Below are positions 37,901-38,599 of a stretch of 38,599 nt of DNA, one piece after another. Location: the NCBI GenBank assembly GCA_030698495.1, contig JAUYKA010000032.1:1-38599 (forward strand). Reading direction: 5' to 3'. The notes beneath the pieces were generated by a model, which ran no database searches, was not told where the DNA came from, and worked only from the letters and a program-made list of their open reading frames with translations. Each line of letters begins with the position of its first letter. Position 1 is the first letter of the stretch. The stretch comes from a bacterium. Its GTDB lineage: Bacteria; Patescibacteriota; Andersenbacteria; UBA10190. A program made the position numbers and the translations under genes.

Positions 37901-38599
37901 AGTTTGGATTTCACGGAACTTTCTAATACACTGGCGCTGGATGCTTCCACCACTATTACTGCTGATGGTACGGAAGTGCTAACTATAACCAACACTGGCA
38001 GCGGCAACTCGTTTGTAGTTAACGATGAGGCGGGTGACGCTACACCGTTTGTTATTGGTCCAGCCGGAACTATATCTGTTGCCGGCGTAGAATATACTTG
38101 GCCGGCTGGTCCTATTGCCGGCAATGATTATGTTTTGGCTGCCCAAACAGACGGCGTGTTGGCTTGGGTGAGTGCTGAAAGTGCTGGTGCAGTTATGGCG
38201 ATAGGCGACTGCGCTTCCGGCGACTGTTTTACCGGCACATCTGGAACTTATCTGGTGTTTAATGACGCCACCGGCGATGGGACACTGGAGATTGCAGATT
38301 TAACAGAAGCGGCCGGACGCACCTGGACGCTGCCGGATGCGGATGGCACCGTCATTTTGTCCGGGCACACGTTTACCGGCGATGTCACCGGCACGCTGGA
38401 CACGGACGGCAGCACGGGACTGACGATTGCCAATGACGCGGTGGAGCTGACCACCCAGACCACCGGCAACTACGTGGCCACTATCGCCGATGCCGGGAGC
38501 AGCTTAATCACGGTGGCTAACTCGGGGACCGAGAACGCGGCGGTAACGCTGACCATTACTGATGACAGTCTGGATGCGGCGCAACTGGCTGACAGCCTC
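34943..38599 (+). CDS. Giant HTH-transmembrane-repeat surface protein (5' part; runs off the window)
   Basis: The frame is open for 1219 codons from ATG 34943 to the right edge. The N-terminus holds two tandem MerR-type helix-turn-helix domains: SISAAARILAVSIDTVRRWE with wing GGHRLF (about 12-58), and SISEAAHFLGVSASTLRRYE with wing GERVYG (about 62-112). A Lys/Pro-rich linker and one membrane helix (about 186-208, IAVSAAAVLAVVVMSRVLWL) follow. The rest is a Thr/Gly/Asp/Ala-rich beta-repeat region with recurrent ITLPNATGTVILSGHT, IANDAVELTTQTTGNYVATIA and LDASTTITADGTEVLTITNT units, like CPR surface fibres and phage tail fibres. Cytoplasm-inside topology puts the DNA-binding part inside and the fibre outside. 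AGGAGGG lies 13 bases before the ATG; a TTG at 34931 is too close. The C-terminal end is not in the window. Confidence 0.85.
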   Translation, partial: MPESSPSEKLVSISAAARILAVSIDTVRRWERKKLIASSRSAGGHRLFAVSELEDFKNNKPYSISEAAHFLGVSASTLRRYEERGFLIPKRNEHGERVYGLGVLRVFKDRKKERVKTVAKRVEQEGLPVVSAEALIAPALSSWSHKPQHDPIFSRPVSVVDEKPRRLYIEPNNVTGKKEIFIKVRFRHIAVSAAAVLAVVVMSRVLWLSGARFSGNMSFMNEPLAKIAGDRFEDGGQASLQFAGVPDEGARVLAVTSEELDSFLEVNVPSFFNAPITADGMDINLGSGRIFASNIVNSLQGQVGDLNLQAGEGIAIDGLTITNTAMGLEVEPQDAFQTVKVGSDEFAANEPDEILTVAGSGSTTVSLDKNTGTLTITGTDSDTTYTAGSDLTLSGTTFSLDSVLDSVTTINGLTTVDAVTENTVEGLIFDTDAETISGVWTVADDTALGFGSDSDWSLSYAETGTDQLLLQTTNTAATATSKPMFEILVGTTPTANQQVFGIAKGTTASRTPIFTVDEDGDVGVTGTTTLNGQTYTWPSADGDSYYVLSTNGSGQLSWINPAEAGASGDIFSVGTCASGDCFTSGNTQAYSLYFEGATADDYEVILTAADATSSDKTITLPNATGTVILSGHTLTSDVTATLQSTGSTSVTVARINGAELGDVTATDGDLLLANGSQWASVAMSGDVGITSGGVTTIQSEAVETGTLDLMDGNSVSDEYCLTYEADGVNGNFAWQDCNATGYQSFAISDGFTSQTIESGDTITFADGAGIDVAVSATDTVTVALSHLGLQSLSDPGTDSMFFWDESVDASAWLAPDGTILQISGTTLQVASNSLNFSELSNDLALDASTTITADGTEVLTITNTGSGNSFVVNDEAGDATPFVINASGNVSVGGDLTISGDDLFMTTNTLGAVLVADGTNFNPVVMSGDITVAVDGVTTIANDAVELTTQTTGNYVATIANADGGVMTVANGTSEGGAVTLDITDNSLDFTELSNTLALDASTTITADGTEVLTITNTGSGNSFVVNDEAGDATPFVIGPAGTISVAGVEYTWPAGPIAGNDYVLAAQTDGVLAWVSAESAGAVMAIGDCASGDCFTGTSGTYLVFNDATGDGTLEIADLTEAAGRTWTLPDADGTVILSGHTFTGDVTGTLDTDGSTGLTIANDAVELTTQTTGNYVATIADAGSSLITVANSGTENAAVTLTITDDSLDAAQLADSL
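37470..37593 (+). repeat. 124-bp exact direct repeat, copy 1
   Basis: Identical to 37932-38055 (offset 462) inside the giant surface gene. It encodes about 41 residues starting LDASTTITADG. Perfect nucleotide identity, unlike the diverged neighbouring repeats, suggests recent duplication or gene conversion. Confidence 0.95.
37932..38055 (+). repeat. 124-bp exact direct repeat, copy 2
   Basis: Second copy of the repeat at 37470-37593. The sequences diverge immediately outside both ends. Confidence 0.95.

Noticed and set aside
36094-38469. Several minus-strand ORFs (36094-36279, 37297-37803, 37804-38124, 38248-38469)
   Set aside because: They are shadows of the repetitive, low-complexity giant gene on the plus strand. 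Their Val/Ser/Pro composition is the reverse reading of its Thr/Gly/Asp repeats.
34943-38599. CRISPR array
   Set aside because: Repeats in this stretch are long, coding and unevenly spaced. No short regular direct repeats with spacers occur anywhere in the window.

Overview
The window reads as a chromosomal segment of a Candidate Phyla Radiation (Patescibacteria) bacterium. This is inferred from several features together. A diversity-generating retroelement (DGR) has a target of a kind I associate with CPR genomes. There are many small membrane proteins of unknown function, a DUF2207 protein with a Gly-rich tail, SPW-repeat and DUF883-like proteins, and an RNase J with a long basic N-terminal tail. 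The tRNA-Leu has no encoded CCA, and a very large repeat-rich surface protein closes the window. The standard bacterial code fits all genes, with TGA used as a stop. No phylum-level assignment below CPR can be made from the sequence alone.

Layout. 1-2950: a complete DGR. It has a strong promoter and long leader, a variable protein with its variable repeat (VR) at the C-terminus, a noncoding template repeat (TR), an Avd-like accessory gene on the opposite strand, and the reverse transcriptase. 2988-7130: envelope proteins, namely a multi-pass protein, a beta-propeller membrane protein and a YdcF-like protein. 7210-13690: a DUF2207 protein and a GT-C glycosyltransferase-like protein, then a separately promoted pyrD-pyrC pair. 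13917-15650: cyclopropane fatty acid synthase and an SPW membrane protein. 15653-16970: a small-RNA candidate, a PEBP-family protein and csrA. 17018-21448: an ATP-cone/Mrr-like nuclease fusion, several very small genes each with its own promoter and terminator, a PD-(D/E)XK nuclease, and a pterin carbinolamine dehydratase. 21588-26606: phosphohexomutase, TrpRS and RNase J. 26934-28307: tRNA-Leu, a Cys-rich mini-protein, a coiled-coil membrane protein and an ATP synthase epsilon-like protein.

28350-34224 holds the most remarkable unit: an F1-type ATPase operon on the minus strand in canonical order (c-like, b-like, delta, alpha, gamma, beta), with epsilon convergent behind beta. The F1 head looks catalytically intact. 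The membrane part is not that of an ATP synthase. There is no subunit a in the window. The b-like stalk has no membrane helix. The c-like subunit has a signal peptide, an extracellular domain of about 170 residues and a c-type hairpin with the cytoplasmic GRNP loop. The position that carries the ion-binding Glu/Asp in true c subunits is valine (residue 250), and there is no acidic residue in either helix.

Divergent from this operon, beginning at 34943 and running off the right edge, is a giant gene. It encodes two MerR-like helix-turn-helix domains, one transmembrane helix and a repetitive beta-rich ectodomain of more than 1000 residues. My main hypothesis, which is inference, is that the window encodes an ATP-driven F1-like motor not coupled to ion flow, possibly working on surface structures. 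A DGR that diversifies a lectin-fold-like protein sits elsewhere in the same region.

Expression signals are of two kinds. Some genes have good Shine-Dalgarno sequences (pyrD, pyrC, csrA, SPW, the small genes at 18640, 18961 and 20942). Others have a -10 hexamer ending 7-8 bases before the ATG and no Shine-Dalgarno sequence, which predicts leaderless mRNAs.
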